From positions 108,559,447 to 108,623,446 of the forward strand of contig CM061920.1 in the NCBI GenBank assembly GCA_031002005.1: a DNA stretch of 64,000 nucleotides. The letters run 5' to 3'. Position numbers and translations under genes: made by a program. Positions 31,960 to 45,424 of this stretch are shown piece by piece (the first letter of the stretch is position 1; every line of letters begins with the position of its first letter). The notes under the pieces were generated by a model, which made no database searches, was not told the DNA's origin, and was given only the letters and a program-made list of their open reading frames with translations. Origin of the DNA: Vandiemenella viatica (Eukaryota > Arthropoda > Insecta > Orthoptera > Morabidae).

Positions 31960-33269
31960 GTAAGGTATTATTTGTTGAAATATTGTTATGTAAATACTGT
32001 TGAATAACATCTATAAAACGAAAACCGGATAAATGTGAACCAGAAAAACTCAGAAAAATACTGAGCTGATTTCGATGGGGTTTTCACGGTTTTAAAGATT
32101 AGAATCTCAACTGAGTTGTTTGGTATATCTTATGTTTCAACGTTACATAACGCAGGAACATTCAATGAAATTCTCAACGCATGGTAACAAATAACAAGGA
32201 TGGAACGACTAGATGTTGCATTCCGCAGTAAACACACAACTAGAATATCTCTGACCGAGTCTTTAATGAAAGCAATAAAATCAGTTTAAAATAACTATTT
32301 TCCACACTAAATAAAACTTGAAATATTCTTTTCATTATTTCGGGATATTCAATTTTTAAATGCCATAGATGGCCGTAATGAATGCGAGAAACTAATAACG
32401 AAAAGTCAACAGAGATTTCCTTTGATCACAAGCTCTACCAGCACAACTGCAATGTCTCTGGCTATTGTCTTTGCCGTTCTGTTCCCAATAAAATGGCGCC
32501 GCTGTTTGTAATTCCTGAAACAAATTGAAAGTAAAGAATTTTTTCATATCTCGCTTAGTTCGGAATACTTTATTTACAATTTTGAATACCTGATATTCAA
32601 CTGTACAGGTACTGAAAATATTTTAATTTTGTGCTCCGGTGCCAGATGAAGTAACATTATAATAAAAAAATTTTTAGCTCCCAGCTGCAGATGAGTCAGC
32701 ATAATGAGACACATCAATGTTTGAACTGTGGAAACTTGGGCTAAATCGATTCAGCAGTTTTCACGTAATGCTAGATTATTCGTAAAATAAATGTATCGTA
32801 ATGTCTTAAGACATACGTTATATTTTAACATTGATCCCAAGCTATCAAATACTGATAATCAATTCAAAATCTATAATTTCTGCGCGATGCTGGAATAAAC
32901 ATACACATTCCAGATACATTTTTATGAATGTGGTATGTATTAATGTGGTCAATGTTTCTATTTTCGAGCATCAACATTAGCAGATGTATATCCAAACCAC
33001 CCCATTCTTAGAACTGTGTTCCTAAATCAACGTTTAGTTTAGTACCGGAAATCAATGAAGCTTGGTATGCATGAATCTTTTCTGACGGGTAAATCAACTT
33101 CAACCCACTCCTTCCTTGGTAGGGTGCGGGTGAATCTAGGATTGCTTTAATGCCGTAAATGGATGGTGCGAATTGTATGATGCTTGGTACACGTTTCTTA
33201 TTACTTGAATAAAAATGCTGTATGGGTAAATCAACGCCAACTAGACTGGGCAAAGCCAGTAACTCTATT
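31960..33269. repeat. Unassigned 1.3-kb insertion in LINE-J
   Basis: LINE-J stops at about 31959 (ATTATAAGGTGGGT) and resumes near 33270 (CAACTGGGCAAAAC, the FNWA codons). The insert has no long frame. It contains a stretch at 32515-32560 (CAAATTGAAAGTAAAGAATT, CATATCTCGCTTAGTT) resembling the MITE-M family at 51.1 and 52.2 kb. It also contains a short internal direct repeat (GCTTGGTA...GGGTAAATCAAC) near 33060-33100 and 33182-33232. Confidence 0.5.
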
Positions 33270-34004
33270 AGTTATATGCTAAATCCAACTGGGCAAAACA
33301 CATTGAACAGGGAGAAGGAAAAGGCTTCAAAATCGTTCACTTATTTGGGAGAGAGGTGAGGGAATGTATTACACAGGTAAGGGAATAGAGAAACTTGGTC
33401 AGACCATTGCTTGAATGTGGTGGTGTAGATGGACCCACATCTTGGATATCAAATATAGGAGCTGGAAGGGTGCGAGGAAGGGCTCTGGAAATTACTGCTG
33501 GACACAATCAGTAAGTGATATGATAAAGGAGCTGGTATGTCATTCATTGGACGACAAGAGGAGGCTGAAGAGAATAGTGGGAGTATAATGGTAATGAGAC
33601 GTGGAAAGGTATTCGTGGAAGATTTAGAAAGGTTTGTGGAAGGGAAAAGTTGACCATGACTAAAAGCTGGCACTCGATTCAGGCATAAGAGTGTGGGAAA
33701 ATTTTCATTCGTACGTAAGGAGGTCAGGGATTGGAATAAATTATGAATAATTCACCAAAAACGCTGAAAGAATTTAAACTTGAAATTCGTAGAGGGTGAA
33801 ACTAGGTACGTACAAGAAAGGGGGAATTGTATGTAGGCAAAGTGTCACGGGAGCGTGCGTTTAATGGCAATTAACTTAAAATTTTAAAAAAAATATGTAT
33901 TGAATGATCTTTTTTTGAAATATTTCCAGGCTTAATAAAATATATTAATATGTCACTGTGGCAAAATTACACTTAATTTTCGTTTCTTTATTGATAAACC
34001 GTAG

Positions 34005-34085
34005 AAAACCGAAATTTGGATAACGAAACAGTGTGCCCTCCCGAATGCTAGGCCAGAACATTATCGCTGAGCAACCAGACAAACG
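34005..34085 (-). mobile_element. SINE-A fragment
   Basis: CCGAAATTTGGATAACGAAA, then GTGCCCTCCCGAATGCTAGG and CCAGAACATTATCGCTGAGC, are the reverse of the SINE-A head and proximal body (compare 15600-15665). Confidence 0.55.
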
Positions 34086-34089
34086 GCGT

Positions 34090-37000
34090 TAAACTAAAAA
34101 GACACAGAATAAAGAGTATTTAGAAGTCAGAATGGTTAGAGCGGCTTAAATAGCCACCTTTTACGTAAGCAACTGCCTTAATGTTGCTTTCATACAGAGT
34201 ATGGTAACCCCCTTTCCAGCGAGTGTCGTAGAAGTTTCATAACCAACCGAAAAAAAAAAAAGTACATACATGCGACTCTTTGAACGTTGCTCAGATTTTC
34301 AGTTCTGGCTGAGCTTTCCGTTCCTTTCAAATATAATCCATGTTTTATACTTTAAAGAGGACACAGATTATATTCTGGCGCTTCCATCAGCTTTTAAAGC
34401 TTTTTAATGCCTGGAACTCTTCTTATTCACTTCTCTCTCTTTACCTCGTCTGAAAACCTCTGATATAGATGTTTCATCTTTCAAATAATGAATAAGCCAA
34501 TGAGCCTGACAATGAAGCGAAATTTCCTCTGGCAATTATCTGGAAATATTGAGTCTTGTGACTGATTTTTCCATCTTCTACATCTGTGGATCGGCGAACA
34601 GCGTTCGGGATTGCTTGTTCCACTGTTTTAATGTTAGTATCGTTTATTGGCTGGCTACCTTATCTAAATATCTTTAAAGTATGCCACCAGTAATCCTATC
34701 ACCGTTAGTAATAATTCTTTTCCGCATTCAGTGTTTCTCAGTCTTTCTCAGCCCGAGTATCAGTAGAATATCAAAAATACTTCTACGGGAACAATTTCTA
34801 TGTGTAAGTTATCAACAAATCATACCAATTGTTATCAGCACGTTCTATGACCTCTTAAGACATACACCATTAATAAGACTCTCATAAAATGGTTTTTAAT
34901 TTAATTCTCAAAGAAACGCCGCTCTCTCTGATTTCGGCTCGAAACATATTTAGTGATTAGACTATTATAGTAACAGTCATATCCTCTTGTGATTATCGTT
35001 TAAATATTCCTGGGTTTCTTTTAGGAGCCTTATACAATAGGAGTACGGTAAACATTTTATTTGAACAATTTTTACAATTACTTCTTATATCTTTAATTCA
35101 GTTAGATTTAAATTTTTAATATTCTGACAGTCTACCATATGTGCCGTCTTCGTGGATCATAGGTTATTGCATCCTGTATTCGCAATATGTATAATGAAGT
35201 AACAGGAAATGATAAATTACTACAGTGAAAATTCAGTCAACTGCGAATTACTCCCATGCTGATGCTTCCGTATAATCAGTGTGTGTTTGAAATCACTAAT
35301 AATAATATTTTGTGAAAGGTACAAAAAATTTAATAACAAGTGATTTTTAAACAGAGTCCTTTACTCGTTATTTAAATTTCTTTTTCAAATCATACATATA
35401 AATCAAACGCAAAAATATAGTTTTTTAAAAAAATTCATTTTTGTTTTTTTAAATAAAGATATTTCCACGGTATATTATATTTTTTTGAACAAACTATCTA
35501 TTGAGAAACATTTTTTTAAAAAAATTACTCATTTTTGTTTTGCGAAAACCATAAACTGTAGAAATATCACAATTTCATGATGAGTTGTTCCAAAATTAAA
35601 AGAGGAATTGGATTTTTTGTGGTTTTTAGTCAAAAACCCGTATAAATCATGAAATATTTTTCGAAGTCAGCGGGTTGCCAAATTTCATTTGATGACCATT
35701 AAGATAATCTAAAAATTTCTCCTTGATTGCCCCACTAAATACCGTTTAATTAGTTTTACCCACAAGATTTTTCCAATTATTTTGTTTTAATCATGTTCAG
35801 GGTAACGACACTTAAAATATTAGGTATTTACAAATTTCTCAGTTATACGGTTGAGACGTTATGGGGCTGTGTGAGACAGATGGATGAGTAATTTTATAAA
35901 TATTTCACCTTTTATTTGGAAGATACAGAGCTTTAAAAATAAAGTCACCCACGTAAGTTTGGACTTAAGCGAATGATTCGCCAATATACTAGTATAGATC
36001 AAGCCCAAATATTCAACTCGACAACGGACCATTCCGCCAATCGCTTTCCAATAAGAAAATATATTAGATGTTTACATTTCTTTCAATCGTAAAACAACTG
36101 CTATTTCTTCTTCCTTTCCTTGAAAAAAAAAATACATTTATCTGTTTGACATTGCTATTGCACGGCGTAATATTAGTAAATAATGGTGAACACTGCCCAT
36201 AAAGTTGCGCATGCCCTACACCAGATCCGAAGAAGTTACCCACGGAACTTGCCGCCACTACGCTGCAAGAATGGGATTCAAAACAAACTCGGAAAACTTC
36301 CATAGCAAGAAGGTCTTTACTGTCGTGTTTAGTGTGTCTACAATTAATGTACAATCAATGTACAGTATAAACATGTTTCAAACCTCTGTACTGATAGTCG
36401 CTGCGGTTTATTAAGAGGAGTAATATTGGCGATTTAATGTTTGTTAGTATTATTTAATATTGATCAATCAGTAAGCATCAACAGTCTGTCAACTAAAGCC
36501 CTTATATAGAAAAAAAAGTGGTATGACACTATCGTCTGGGAGATCCCTAAGGGCAAACTGCCCGCTTTTAATTTCTTGAGGAATCAGCCTCTTTCATGAG
36601 TATCCTAAACTAACACTGTAATCCTTAAGGTCAATGGCGACCTACAGTGTTAAACGTAATCCGAGAAGCCTTAAAGAAAACTTCACATGAACAAAATAAA
36701 GCTTTCAGAGTGGTGAAGGTCAGTTTATGAAACCTTAGAAGCTCTTGGCTATCCCTAATTGAATTTGGTTTCTTTATCTAGTCCTGCCAAACAAGAGTGA
36801 ATAGGTCCTTCATACAAATTTCCTCCTGTCCAGGGTGAAAGTACTTGTGTCGCTTATTGCCTGATACTACCAGCCTCCTCCGCTAATGACACCGTCGCCT
36901 AATGGACATCACCCGTTACCGCCCGCTATATTAGCGGCTGTACGGTATGAGGACACGAGCCACATAGCTGCCAGAGTGAGATTCGGGGTCTCAAAAGGGA

Positions 37001-37588
37001 CGCGTCCGCTCCCAATACGTGATCGGATGCTCCAGGTTTCACTGACAAAGGCGCCGAGCCAAGAGGAAAAGGCGTGGGGCGTGCAACTGGCAGAGAAACA
37101 AAAGCAACGCGTACAATGATATTATTCACACACCAGAATAAAATATAAGAAAGCTGTAAAATTATAATTTTTTGTTGCGGCTTTTATTTCAAACATTCAA
37201 GATCGTTTTGTTGAAAAATATGAATGAATATTAATAAAAGAGACAATAACTGAAATAGTATCTGCTGTTTCCACGCTTTACAACAATAGTATCTTTGATG
37301 CGTAAAAAAGTGACGACCTCATAAGCATTCGGCTAGGACATTACGTTAAACAGTCATTAAAATGAGGTAAGAATGCCATTTTATAGACGGGATATGAAGC
37401 CGTCTACTCGTGAGTTCTAAAGCAATGCCACCAGCAGAACTGTCGGGACCCTGAATGTAGATATATCGGATCATCTGTGAAAGTCGACGTCAAAAGTCAA
37501 CAGAGTGATCAATTGATACGAATAACTCGAACCACGCATTCAGAATTAAATAAATGACAAATTGCTTCTTTTCGCGCATTTATCAATA
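34090..37588. other. No supported gene
   Basis: The stretch is AT-rich, with homopolymer-rich segments around 35395-35560 where AAAAAAATT(A)CTCATTTTTG-type text occurs twice. The frame at 36886-37119 (+) is GC-richer (TPSPNGHHPLPPAILAAVRY) and could be a decayed exon, but it has no domain and no convincing splice pair. Confidence 0.4.
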
Positions 37589-37596
37589 GATTAGAA

Positions 37597-37909
37597 CAGT
37601 GGCTACCAATTAGTGTATTCAGACTACAACTTCAAGAAAGAGATCAATCTCGCGTGCTCCTTGCACCTAAAACGAAAAATAAATAAAGGCGTTCATCTCA
37701 ATCGAATGCTTCGCAAAGCTACAGCATTACAGTAATATAATTCACAAACACGCAGTTTGTCTTAGTATATATTTTGACAATAGTAATCTTTGCGTATTTG
37801 TTTTTTTAATTATCGTAGTAATTACCTTACCCAAAGATTACCACACGTACCTCTTGGAGCAACCTTACGTACCCCAGAAGATATGCGTACCAAAAAATGA
37901 AAACCTCTG
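37597..37909. mobile_element. hAT-type MITE, copy 2, with 8-bp duplication
   Basis: The termini CAGTGGCTACCAATTAG and, at the right, a degraded inverse ending ACCTCTG match the copy at 30777-31080. Flanks GATTAGAA (37589-37596) and GATTTGAA (37910-37917) form an 8-bp duplication with one mismatch. The internal arms ACTTCAAGAAAGAG and AATAGTAATCTTTGCGTATT are shared with copy 1. No coding capacity. Confidence 0.8.
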
Positions 37910-38189
37910 GATTTGAAAGATTTCTGAAAGTAATTGTAATCTTACGTATTTCCGTCTTCCCTTACCTGTTGTCCTCGGCCTAGTCCATCTGTTGCCAAAA
38001 TAAATATTTGTTCCTTTTTCTTCAATTGATATTTGTTTAAGGTCTCACTAAACAATACACAAATTCTTCAAACGCAATGAAGATAGCTAATCACAAAACG
38101 TTTGTAGTCCATAACAATTAAAAAGTTTCCTCTTCTCTTGCAGCCTTTTTAGAAGAAGTTTAGAAATAATGAAAAAAAATTTCTGATAC

Positions 38190-38905
38190 TTCAATTTAAT
38201 TTAAATTAAATTAATTGCTATCGAACGCTTTCACCGGTGGCAATTTCCCTACACAACCATTTTTCCCCTTTCCTTTCCCACCTACTCATTCCCTCTACTA
38301 ATTTCAATTTTAAATTCTTTTAGCGTTTTTTTTTAATTATTCGTAATTTCTCTTGGTACCTTATTTCATTCCCTGACCGCCTTACAACGAAATAAAGTCT
38401 TACCACACCCTTATGCCTGAAATCAACTGCCAATATTGTGGTCATGGTCATCTTTTCTTATCCATGCATCTCATCTAATTCTTCAACCAATATCTCCCAT
38501 GACTCTCTTCACCCTTCTCCTGTCTTGCAATGAATCCCATTCCAGCTCCTTTATCATATCACTTACTGACTCTGTTCTGCGATAATTTCCAGAGACCAAT
38601 CTAGCAGCAATTCTTTGTACACCCTGAAACTCCGATATTTGATACCCAAAATATGGGTCTCATACTACACTACAATATCCGAGCAATGGTTTGACTAACG
38701 TTTTGTAACCCAATTCCCTTACTTCTCGAGTACATCCCCTCATCACACTCTCCAACAAGCGAAGCTGACTCTTCTTTGCATTTATCTTCATCCCATGTTA
38801 CCTAGGCAGCTAGATATTCTATTTAGATCACCCTGGAGCTGTTCACAGTCCTCTACCTTTTTAATCCTCTTACACAGCATTATGTAATCTGCAAGCAACC
38901 TAACT
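38190..38905 (-). mobile_element. LINE-J 3' fragment
   Basis: On the minus strand: GGGAAATTGCCACCGGTG (family tail, near 38255), and upstream the C-terminal codons (AGGCGGTCAGGGAATGAAAT, ATTATCGCAGAACAGAGTCA, GGAGAGTGTGATGAGGGGAT), reaching the LGI/W-region codons near 38830 and the degraded DDI region at about 38900. It includes a small deletion around 38755. Non-coding now. Confidence 0.85.
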
Positions 38906-38909
38906 ACTT

Positions 38910-41364
38910 CCCAAGTGTTCATCTTCGGTGGATAAACTATCCGAAACTTTGTTACGTTTAACAACACAGAATGTTAAATGCTGCAGTATGTCATTGAATC
39001 CTTATGAAGGTTGTTTACGTAAGAAACCCTTTTATTGATGAATGATGAAATACTACTGAGCTGCATAGCATAGCTTATCAAGTTCCATCCTTAAAATAAT
39101 ATTACGCCTTTTCTCATACGAGGGACATAATCGAAGTTCATACGCACTGCATCACCCCTTGTTTCTCCATTCATAAAACGTAACGTATTTCAAAAATACG
39201 GAGCAGATTTGTAACCATCAATCACCAATGAGTGGTAGTCTTTCGAGATACAATGGTGGTGCTGTAATTCTAAGTGATTATCTCTAGATGCCTTTGGAAA
39301 GCTGAATTGACACTACATTTAATACTAACAGTCAAAACAACGAAAAACAATAATAAGCATTTGCAGATATAAAAAAAGAACTTTCTTAATGTGTATTACA
39401 AAAAGCTCTTTATTTTCTAAACAGGTCCGAAGTAAAATACAGAAAGCACTGAGTGAAAAATCTACCGTGAAATACTTTGATACACACCTTAAAAATTAGG
39501 ATTCAGACTATGTCCTAGCCAATCTCTGTTCTCACTCATTTCAATAAAGCAATAAAGGGAATGAAATAATAATTAGAAAAAAGAATTAGGGATCAAGTAT
39601 ATCTAATACCACTGAGATTATTTCCGGAAACATGAAGGGATTTGGAAAACTTGTTGAACACGGTGGACACTGCTTGAAAATTGACTGTTAAACCGACAGC
39701 AGTATAAAATAAACAAAGGTAACGGAATCCACTCGTAGGAAATTTTGAAAGCTGTTTTGTTGCCTGAGTAGTAAAATAAACGTTAATGACAGAAGCAAGG
39801 TATAAAGTCTAGGTTGGTAAAGCAAAAAATGCTTCCGCCAGAGCTATGGAACGTCAGATATCTCTTTGACAATAGAAAATATTATGAGTTTTGCGTCATT
39901 TGGAAGCAAAATATGGTCCGTGAGAAGCATGCACAGAAACAGAACTGGAACCATTATAATATCATAAACTCATTGGATGAAACAAAATTAAGAAGTAGGC
40001 CTACTTCTTCGACTTTTGAATATATATATACATCGAAATCTTATCCTAGGAACTGGTAGGTTGGCGCGTACATATTTATGCATTACAGATTAATTAATTT
40101 ACTATTAGAAGGAAGTTTCCGTGATATGAAGTGAACACCATAGCATGATTTAAACAAAAAGTTAAAAGTTGTTGTAGGATGCAGTATTTACAATGACATG
40201 AAAATTTAGCATGGGATATATTAGAATACCTACGCGTGAATTGCAGCAGATCATTCCCACGTCCAAACAACTAAAGCAAAAACGGTCGAATCTGTCGAAA
40301 TAATGCGTCTCAAGCGAAACGTTACTAACACGAGAGTAATTAATTTTTACATATCACTGGAAAAGAGATACTTCTTCTTCAAAAATAAGGAACCTTTTAG
40401 TGTCAATCATTGACATAGGATACACAAATAACTTTACAGAGAACTGTACGTATTGAACACAGAAGTTAGCGGACGTAAAGAGTGCATTTTTTGAATACCG
40501 AAAAGGAGAAAAATAGAAGCATTCGAAATCTGAATGTACAGAACGATGGTAAAAATAAAGCACATAAATTACGAAGTGAACATGTTATGCAAATGATGTG
40601 CCACGAAAGAAGATAAACGTCTCTCACAGAAGTAAGAGACAGTATGCTGCGTCACAGATTGAAACATAAGTACTTTATTAATTTGTTCAGTGAAAAGTCA
40701 GAGATGAAAACTTTTAATACGATGAGATAAAGACATTAACTCAGGATAGGAAGAGCCAGAGAGTCTAACCTTAATCATCCTGAAAAATGACGATAAATAA
40801 AATAAAAACTATTTACTTAAAAACTATGTGTGATTATATCAAGGTTCTTGATATTCATTGATATGTAAGGCGCTGTACATTTTTTGGTGACCTCCATGCG
40901 CAGTAACACGTTTCTGTTCGTGAATGCAATCTGGGGCAAAGAACTCACGCTTACCATCCGCTTTGTAGAATGTTAGTTTTGACTGGCGTTCTAATGCTTG
41001 GAGATTACTGAGTAGCCGAGGCTACGTGCCATATTACGCCACGTACGTTCTATGTTTCCATTGGATCGGACTTTGTTATTAGCTCAATATTGGGCAGGCA
41101 GCTCACGTAGGTTCCAGTTAAAGACGTGAGAAGACACTTACAATTAAAAGACGGAGCATCGAGTAAAATGTGAGGTTGCTCGGTGTTATCAACGTCTGTG
41201 TTGTTCCTGTTGACTTGAAAGCAACTATTTAGCCGCTATGAATTCGAAAGTAATGAGTTTCAGCTCTGAAAGCATGATACTTCGTGATACCAAACAGTCA
41301 CCTAATTATTCGTGGTTTTGTTATTTGGTAAGAGCGTGTTAAATATATTTCGGTGAGGTTTAAA
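38910..41364. other. No supported gene
   Basis: Frames such as 39814-40059 (+) and 40563-40354 (-) lack domains. On the minus strand 41300-40830 reads like an old coding sequence with stops (for example ITKSDPMET), possibly a decayed element, but no family can be named. Confidence 0.35.
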
Positions 41365-41437
41365 ATGAATAATGGGAATGCGGAGTTCTACCTCCGTGAC
41401 AGGAGCCGTAGGAACCCGTGACCTTTACCTTTAATGG
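41365..41437 (+). repeat. Repeat-E fragment ((CTTTAC)n-type end)
   Basis: AATGGGAATGCGGAGTTCTA, CCTCCGTGACAGGAGCCGTA and GGAACCCGTGACCTTTACCT match 59510-59598, where the same words occur in the same order and end in TTCACCTTTACCTTA. It is probably the end of a SINE or LINE family. Confidence 0.6.
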
Positions 41438-41687
41438 CCTCACATTTGTTTTCTTAATGTTGCTGTTCATAAATTGATGGATAAACAAGACTTATGGAGC
41501 AATAGGTTTACTAAACCAACTTCCTCTGCGGACCACTACGAATATTTAACAGCAGTCTTGAAGTATGCGAATGTGTACCAAAACTTGAGGTCTCTCAAAA
41601 ATATCTCTTGTAGTAAGGTGATGATCCACAAAATTCTATTAAATTCTTATTTCTTGTTTGCCCTTACGTTGTCGAACCGCCGCTGAA

Positions 41688-41832
41688 CACGCTTTCTTCC
41701 TTTATTTTTTGCTTGTGGCTTTACGCCTCGTCGACGTAGAGGTCATTATAGGTGGGAAAGGACCGGGAAGGAATTCGGCCATTGCCTTTTCAAGGAACCA
41801 TCCCGGCATTCACCTTGAGAGATCATACTACT
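41688..41832 (-). mobile_element. SINE-A, 5'-truncated
   Basis: The + strand text GGCTTTACGCCTCGTCGACG, GGGAAGGAATTCGGCCATTG, CCTTTTCAAGGAACCATCCC and GGCATTCACCTTGAGAGATC is the reverse of the SINE-A 3' two-thirds. The head is missing. Confidence 0.75.
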
Positions 41833-41834
41833 AT

Positions 41835-44035
41835 CAACTAACACAGGATGAGTAGGAAACTTGACGCGATTGATTACTTTGAAATACAGAGCTCGCCAGT
41901 TCGCTGTAGTGCGCGGGGCTGATATCATATGGGCTGTTTCCATTTCAAAACCTGTTGGAATTGCTGCGTAACCTGAACGTTGTGTCGGATATTATCCAAC
42001 ACTAGTATCCCTCGCATGATGGTTCGTTTTTAAAGTTTCATCCAGGCTTATACAACAGTTTCTAGATGAACTAAGAATCCTCTTTTTTCCTCCTCGGTAT
42101 GCATGTTTTTCCTAAGCCCCACTAGCATTCCTTTTTAAAATAATAGAACAATCAACAGGTAGTAGAACGGATGTACTAGCTCTTGCTGGAGTATACAACC
42201 AGCATCAAGCAGTTAAATAAATATCTTGTTATCATCAAATTTGAATTAAATGCTAAATTAAAGCTCATTAAAACAGTATTTGTAGTACCGAATGTGACAT
42301 TCCTACCGGCTTCGTTAAATGCTTGAATTCTTTTTCTATCTAAAAGCTGGGTATGTGACCCAAATACACTGTCACGGATTTCAACAGCCATTGTTCCTCC
42401 AGAGTTTTAATACGTATTTATAATTACCAACCACACCAGGAGTGATCGCTAAAAATAAATGTACGTACAATCTAATAATTTCAAATATTAACTGAAAAGC
42501 AGTAAGTTTTGATGTTTGAATTACGAGTGGAAAAGCATAGACGGACATCAAGATATGAATCAAAAAACCTAAAAAAGTGTTGGTACGATGTGTCAGCCAT
42601 GTAATGAACTCCGAGCTGGGGAGGCAGGGAAACAAATCCGGTGTAATTCTTCATGTCAAGTTGACGGATTGTGTGGGCAAAACGTTTTTTTGCACCTCAT
42701 TTCCTCGTGACTCTATACCTCTCTTTTTTGCATTCTGAGAATACATTTTTTTTACAGAAAGATAGTGTTCATGTGTTTTATGAGTTGTGTATAATCAATA
42801 CTTTCGTTTTACTCATAACCTGAAACAATATGTGTCAGTACATGTAAGTTGAGTGCGTCACAATCGGACGAAGATTTAAAAAAGATTTATTTCATGTACT
42901 TCCTAGAATGTTTAACACAATTTGCGCTTCATATGCGACTTAAATCAGTGTTACTGCCATTAAGAGACCCAACTCCGGTTTGATATTATTGCGATTGCGT
43001 TATCTATTACGTTAATTTGTTTTAAATCGTCAATTTCCAGCAAATTGGTTCCAAAACTATGTAAAATGGAACAATTTAAAAAATGTCCCGTTTATTTCAG
43101 GTTTTGCAATAATGGCATTCTGATGATTTTTTTCTCATTTAGGAGAATATTTGGAAGGTCAGTGTCAAAAACATAAACAATAAAGCAGGAGACTCAATAC
43201 AACATTTACACATCTCGCAACTACTCACGTCCCTCCGTTAGCATATTATCTGTAGAGCCTAAAAACACTCCCGTCCCACCTTCCTACCCTCATCAACACA
43301 CCCCGTGAGAGGGAGATAAAACGTAGTGAAACTTCAGAAATGTTTAATTCTCACTCTAATGATATTCAGTTACGCACAGGATGTTTCATAAAGAAAAGTT
43401 CAGTTCATACCACTTATCCACTAAAGCAAAGAGTATTTCACATATAAGTTCGATTTAAAGCGATCGTCAGTCCGATTATCTTATTTTCGATGGTGTCAGA
43501 AGGAGTCATAGTAAGTCGTAGACCTGCCTTACTGACGTCCGCCACTATCATGTCCGTTTGCTTGGTTCACCGAAATCATCATACTAATGACGTCACGATT
43601 TATTGCTGGAATCCTTCTCACCTCCAGGTAAAAACCCTATAAACAACTGATTTGTTGCAGCTGGATCTCATGAGCCCATGTCAAAACACAGAAAAATTCG
43701 TAGAAATACTATCAAAAGTCAGCTATTTTGTAAATACCTTTTGGTGTATGACAGATATTAGCGAGAGTAATAAATGCAATAACCATGTTACTTACATACG
43801 TGGATACAGTTTTGGATTATAGACCGATGATATTTTGGATTTTAGATGCTATTTAGGTTCATTTGTTCCAAAATTTCTCTTTAATTATCCTTCTTGACAT
43901 TCATTAATTCGCATAAATACACTTAGAAGGTATTCATAATAACAAATTGTAGTACCAAAATACTGGGAATAACGAGAGCTACAGATTTCTTTAATTGATA
44001 ATAATAATTTCGAGTGGTCGTAATAACCTAATAAA
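41835..44035. other. No supported gene
   Basis: AT-rich DNA. Short frames on both strands have no domain, and no element termini were recognised. Confidence 0.4.
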
Positions 44036-44039
44036 AGGG

Positions 44040-44305
44040 TTTCTATTGGCTGCGTATTCCGCCCCTGTCGTAGCCCCCTTAACCTAACGCAGCAGTCCCT
44101 AACGGGTACAGGGGACCTACAGTTTAACGTTAATTCCAAACCACAGAAGCGTTCTGGCGTGCTTCACATTACGCAGCAAGCTATGCCAGAGCTGAAAGTC
44201 GAGTTAACCGCAAATGAAAAATCTCTGAGGAGACAGGGATTCGAATCGCGGACCTTTCTATCTCCAGTCTGACGCCTTTCCACTGAGCCACCAGACCACT
44301 CCATA
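44040..44305 (-). mobile_element. SINE-C with well-kept tRNA head
   Basis: Minus strand from 44305: GGAGTGGTCTGGTGGCTCAG, TGGAAAGGCGTCAGACTGGA, then the B-box GATTCGAATCCC. The body includes GAATTAACGTTAAACTGTAG and GTCCCCTGTACCCG. The A-box (TGGCTCAGTGG) and B-box are near consensus for pol III. Confidence 0.8.
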
Positions 44306-44639
44306 TTACTTAATGAAAGCTCGCGATGATAACGTCTCGTTAGCTTTTGAGTTAATTAGCAATGATTTCCGTAAAATGCAATTCAGTCTAAGATATTATT
44401 TCTAATGTATTAGACTTTAATAAACTTTTCCGAGTCATAGTCTCCTAAGATAATTTTTATTTTGTCTAACAAATTTAACTGCGAAAATCAAATGTCTGAT
44501 TCATAAATATACATTTCAGTTAATACTTTATTGATAGTTTATCTACAATCGGAGTTGTCTTTTATCCTACTGTACTTACTGCAGTGGCAGCACGTACCGT
44601 AACTGATCCATTGCTTTCTCCGACGAGCTCTGTCTCTCC

Positions 44640-45420
44640 AATACTCCTACTGTGGAATGTCTACCAGTCTGGCAACATCCCTGATTGCATCAAGCAACCT
44701 GAAAATAGGTTTTCCGTATAGTCTTATCCCCTCGCAACATCCTTCTACTACCACTTCTTTGATTAGATCCCTGCATCCGTTCATTCTGTGACCATACCAC
44801 GTTAGCCTTTGTACTTTTATCATCGCTTTTACGTCAGACAACTGGTAAAAATCTCTTAAATCTGTCTTATTATTCTCCTTTTATCTCTCTCTTTAACTGG
44901 ACCATAAATTTATCTCTGAATCACATTTTCAGATATCATTAACTTTTTATTTAGGTTAAAGTCCATATTTCGGTACCATAAAATAATATTGGATGTTCTA
45001 TAGTTTTGTATATATACTATGTTTCGATGTTATTTACAATAATTTTGATTTTATCATTTTATCCATCGCAAAACTGCACCTATTACCTACCCGTAGCCTT
45101 GTCAGAATCTCCTTTTGCATGATATTCCTCTCATTCAACAGCCCTAGATACTTAAAATCTTACATTTTTCCAAAGCTATTCCACCCAAATCTATGACCTT
45201 AGGTCCTATATTATGACACCTGCAGGCGTAAATTACCAAAAATCGCTTTCTGCTGCTATTTGTAATTGCTGCAATAATATCCATAAGAATTAACAGAAAA
45301 TTTCCTGATGAAATTCTTAAAGACAAGTTATTTATTTTGTTTATTACACGTTGATGTCCTTGATTTTGTTTGCGTTGATTTTGGTTTCAGAAAAATAAAA
45401 AGTTTATCATTTATCATTTG
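44640..45420 (-). mobile_element. LINE fragment, RTE-like C-terminal half
   Basis: On the minus strand, with frame changes: NERNIMQKEILTRLRVGNRC (about 45150-45075), PILFYGTEIWTLT (about 44990-44950, the conserved [LVI]-YG-x-E-x-WT box), and VQRLTWYGHRMNG (44841-44647). These are in the order expected for the end of an RTE-like ORF. The N-terminal half and endonuclease are absent. It differs from LINE-R enough to be a separate family. Confidence 0.65.
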
Positions 45421-45424
45421 CGGC

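Larger units (their letters stand above)
30040..33890 (+). mobile_element. LINE-J copy broken by several insertions
   Basis: Linker sequence is seen at 30050-30330 (matching 5490-5800). RT fingers fall at 30400-30790 (reading like SLTSVIG and a degraded G-YSRESQLVGYMQDISNEM). The palm restarts at 31081 (LTKTFDRVN), with a GMPQDSG box near 31245 where the copy at 6420 has GVPQGS. More palm sequence lies at 31509-31690, and the C-terminus at 33270-33850 (RPLLECGGV, then SFVRKEVRDWNKL). The tail motif near 33840 is GTGTCACGGGAGCGTGCG. Inserts: MITE 30777-31080, MITE 31302-31508, SINE-C 31699-31918 and an unassigned block 31960-33269. Coding capacity is lost. Confidence 0.8.

Noticed and set aside
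36886..37119. GC-richer 77-codon frame as a host exon
   Set aside because: No convincing acceptor/donor pair and no domain.
44230..44305. Possible tRNA gene on the minus strand
   Set aside because: Same reason: the head is continuous with the SINE-C body.
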